Part shown: one piece after another, positions 4,014 to 6,110 of the stretch
Layout: each line of letters starts with the position of its first letter
Numbering within the stretch: the first letter of the stretch is position 1
Origin: Chlorobiales bacterium
GTDB taxonomy: Bacteria; Bacteroidota; Chlorobiia; Chlorobiales; Chlorobiaceae
Length of the DNA: 6,110 nt
NCBI GenBank assembly: GCA_022360355.1
Contig: JAKSCY010000739.1
Location: 1 to 6,110 of the forward strand
Direction: 5' to 3'
Notes under the pieces: model-generated
Databases searched by the model: none
Told to the model about the DNA's origin: nothing
What the model saw: the letters and a program-made list of their open reading frames with translations, nothing else
Position numbers and translations under genes: made by a program

Positions 4014-6110
4014 CTATGCAACTTCCTCCAGCTTTTTCCTGATCCGATTCTTCTCGTCGCTTCCGACTGTCGACAAGCGAAGTATCGGTATCCCGCACTT
4101 CGATAGAACAGCATCCTTCAGAGCATCTCGTTCAGCCTGACGTGTTCCTTCACGATGGAAAGCAAATCCATCAACTTCGATAACAAGCACGGGACTTTTG
4201 TCGACTTTACGAAAAATCAGAAAATCGATTTGAGTCCATGGATGATTGGCATAGCTGGATTCTTCTGCTGTCAAATCATAATTTTCCCATAAGAGCATCG
4301 ACAGGGGAAATTGAAAAACGATACCGAAACCCCGGTATGCTCTCTCTTTAAGAAGCGCCTCGATTTGGCTGAAGACAAGGTTCTCGGAATCATATTTTGA
4401 AACCCGCTTCTGCTTTTTCAGTGCCTTTAAACGCAGCTCGTTGTAATCTGCATAGAGAAGATCGAAAATCGACCGAACCCGGCCTGGAATGACCTCGCAA
4501 TTGTTGTACCGGATGTAACGAACAAGGTCAGCGACATTGCCGCTCCCCTCAGCTATCTCTTTGGACACTACCAGCCGAAGCTTATCCTGTGCACGGGATA
4601 CAGCGACATTGAGCAGATTCGGATTATCGACGAATTCATTGGATTCGTTTGATACGGTGGTTATGATGATAACCGGCTTTTCCCTTCCCTGATATTTATG
4701 CACCGTATCGACATCAATCTGCTGCGAGTTCAGAGATGCCTGCATCTGAGCTTTCTGAGCTCTAAATGGTGAAACAATACCTATATCTCCAGGCTTGGTT
4801 GAGACCATTTCAGGCAGAACATTCTGTATAATCTCATCAATCTGGCGCTGATTATACGTGCCTCGCGCATGTCTGCCCTCGACAGTCATATAGGCTTTAA
4901 GAACATCGACCTCGCCTTGATCTTGAGTCATGACAAGTAGTTCGCCACCATAGAACTTCTGATTGCAGAACTGAATGATTTTTGGATGGCATCGATAATG
5001 CTCTCGCAATAACGTCTCCGGAACTTGAGGGAATGCAGTACGCACTGCAGAAAGCAGGCTATGCCGATCGAACCTGGCATGATCCGGCAGATCGTATTGC
5101 AAGGCAATCTTTATTGCTCGCTTTTCATCCTGCTCGGTCAATACATTTGGCAGTTGCATTGGATCACCTACGATAACAAGCTGATTTGCACAAGCCATAG
5201 CAAGAACGCCGCTGAGCATATCGACCTGGCTTGCTTCATCAACGATGACGCAATCGAACATATGGCCGTTCTTGAGCGACGTCATGACAGAAAACGTTGT
5301 ACTCATGATGACAGGATATTCATCGAGAAACTCCTCCGGTCGTTTCCACAGATCATCATATTCGAATAATTCCCGCTTACGATTGTTGTATCGTTCCGCC
5401 AGACGGTGCTTGAGCAGCTGCATTGAAAGCGCGGTCAGTTTTTCAAGTCGCTCATCGAAACGGAATCCTTCGAGCGACTTCTCGAGCAGATGCCGTCTCT
5501 TTTCCATATCGGCCAGCTTGCGGTCGTAATAAGCCTTCTGCAACAAGGGGATGCGTTCCTCGGCACTAACCAAGGAAAAGACTCTTCCTGCCAAACCGAA
5601 ACGCAAGAGAAGGGCGACCTTCTCAGCAAAACCAACTCGCCTGCCCGAAAGGCCTGAAGCAGTTGAAGACAATGGAGGGTTTGAAGTAGACGAAGTAACT
5701 GAAGGGGGCTGCGGATTGGTTTTCACTTGACGCTTCGCTTGCTTCTCAGAATACAGCCATGCTTTCAGCAGTTTCCTAGCAGATATTTTTGACCGGGATA
5801 TCCGATCCTCCACTGATAGATCACTTCTCTGAGTCTCCTCATAGAAGTTTTCGAAGTGCGCCTTTTCAAGCAGAAGAGCATCAATCTGCTGAATTAATTC
5901 AGCCTGCTCGTTTTTTTTGATATACGCATCATCAAGTTCTTGATTTAACAGGAGAATCTCCTTGTGCAAAGATGCTTCCTCTTCAGGAATAAGTGTGGGC
6001 ATCAGAACCGCTTCATCAGTCTGACCCTCGATGAACGTATTCTTGTTTTTTGTGCTGCCGAGAGTTGCTGCCACAAAATCGAGCTCATACTTCCTAAGCT
6101 TTTCCAGCAC
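4014..6110 (-). CDS. Upf1-like SF1 helicase with C-terminal endonuclease-like domain (5' end outside window)
   Basis: The C-terminal 698 codons of a larger gene are present; the first codon in the window is GTG, but the sequence around it (LEKLRKYELDFVAATLGS) is internal to this family, so the Walker A region must lie beyond the edge. Helicase motifs follow in order: motif II VIVDEAS (288-294), III LVIVGDPMQLP (311-321), IV EHYRCHP (370-376), V DVDTVHKYQGRE (466-477) and VI NVAVSRAQ (501-508). Between the N-terminal fragment and motif II is a roughly 230-residue coiled-coil insertion, broken by a Ser/Thr/Pro-rich linker at 131-156. Residues 575-698 form a PD-(D/E)XK-type nuclease-like domain of the Vsr/DUF559/DUF2726 kind: QIDFL (627-631), IEVDG with H652 (644-652), and ERDALKD then GIPILRL (660-679). 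The likely metal ligands Asp629, Glu645 and Asp647 are kept. Such fusions are frequent in phage-defence loci. Substrate and system name cannot be settled without the N-terminus. Confidence 0.88.
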   Translation of the reverse strand: MLEKLRKYELDFVAATLGSTKNKNTFIEGQTDEAVLMPTLIPEEEASLHKEILLLNQELDDAYIKKNEQAELIQQIDALLLEKAHFENFYEETQRSDLSVEDRISRSKISARKLLKAWLYSEKQAKRQVKTNPQPPSVTSSTSNPPLSSTASGLSGRRVGFAEKVALLLRFGLAGRVFSLVSAEERIPLLQKAYYDRKLADMEKRRHLLEKSLEGFRFDERLEKLTALSMQLLKHRLAERYNNRKRELFEYDDLWKRPEEFLDEYPVIMSTTFSVMTSLKNGHMFDCVIVDEASQVDMLSGVLAMACANQLVIVGDPMQLPNVLTEQDEKRAIKIALQYDLPDHARFDRHSLLSAVRTAFPQVPETLLREHYRCHPKIIQFCNQKFYGGELLVMTQDQGEVDVLKAYMTVEGRHARGTYNQRQIDEIIQNVLPEMVSTKPGDIGIVSPFRAQKAQMQASLNSQQIDVDTVHKYQGREKPVIIITTVSNESNEFVDNPNLLNVAVSRAQDKLRLVVSKEIAEGSGNVADLVRYIRYNNCEVIPGRVRSIFDLLYADYNELRLKALKKQKRVSKYDSENLVFSQIEALLKERAYRGFGIVFQFPLSMLLWENYDLTAEESSYANHPWTQIDFLIFRKVDKSPVLVIEVDGFAFHREGTRQAERDALKDAVLSKCGIPILRLSTVGSDEKNRIRKKLEEVA

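Noticed and set aside
4001..4130. Direct repeat CAGAGCATCTCG at the helicase 3' end (3999-4010 and 4119-4130)
   Set aside because: A single 12-bp match, one copy in coding and one in noncoding sequence, with no surrounding similarity; most likely chance.
1..6110. CRISPR array, tRNA, rRNA or riboswitch
   Set aside because: No regularly spaced repeats of CRISPR length, no cloverleaf-like sequence and no recognisable riboswitch core were seen on either strand.

Overview
The window looks like an accessory stretch of a Gram-negative bacterial chromosome. It has no rRNA, tRNA, ribosomal or core metabolic genes. It does hold a toxin-antitoxin pair, a large helicase-nuclease, a small peptide gene with a cysteine-containing tail and a short transposon-like repeat. 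The moderate base composition, weak Shine-Dalgarno signals and repeat types recall green sulfur bacteria (Chlorobiaceae). That is an impression from memory and not a demonstrated assignment.

Layout. Positions 1-319 (minus strand) hold a 78-residue charged helical peptide gene ending in a CHWC-containing tail. Fourteen bases downstream is the start of a second reading frame that runs off the left edge. Positions 320-608 are a divergent intergenic region with a strong 10-bp hairpin and a 13-bp palindrome. Positions 609-1751 (plus strand) encode a complete EstB-like serine hydrolase of the beta-lactamase/penicillin-binding-protein fold. Positions 1832-2040 are a 209-bp MITE-like element with 25-bp imperfect terminal inverted repeats, and a second intergenic repeat (1872-1975) lies inside it.

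Positions 2065-3593 (minus strand) are a two-gene AbiE operon: antitoxin AbiEi followed by nucleotidyltransferase toxin AbiEii, with an ATGA start-stop overlap. A plausible promoter and an operator-like palindrome sit upstream. Positions 3594-4013 are noncoding apart from that promoter and hold a GC-rich hairpin and three tandem 10-bp ATTTATA repeats. Positions 4014-6110 (minus strand) are the C-terminal 698 codons of an Upf1-like superfamily 1 helicase fused to a C-terminal endonuclease-like domain. Its N-terminus, including Walker A, lies beyond the right edge.

Working together. AbiE is a phage-defence/toxin-antitoxin system, and a helicase fused to a Vsr/DUF559/DUF2726-like nuclease is a typical defence architecture. 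Positions 2065-6110 may therefore be part of a defence island, with the MITE marking its edge. The hydrolase has no evident functional link to these genes. The small peptide gene is the best candidate for something undescribed, possibly a RiPP precursor whose partner gene starts at the left edge.
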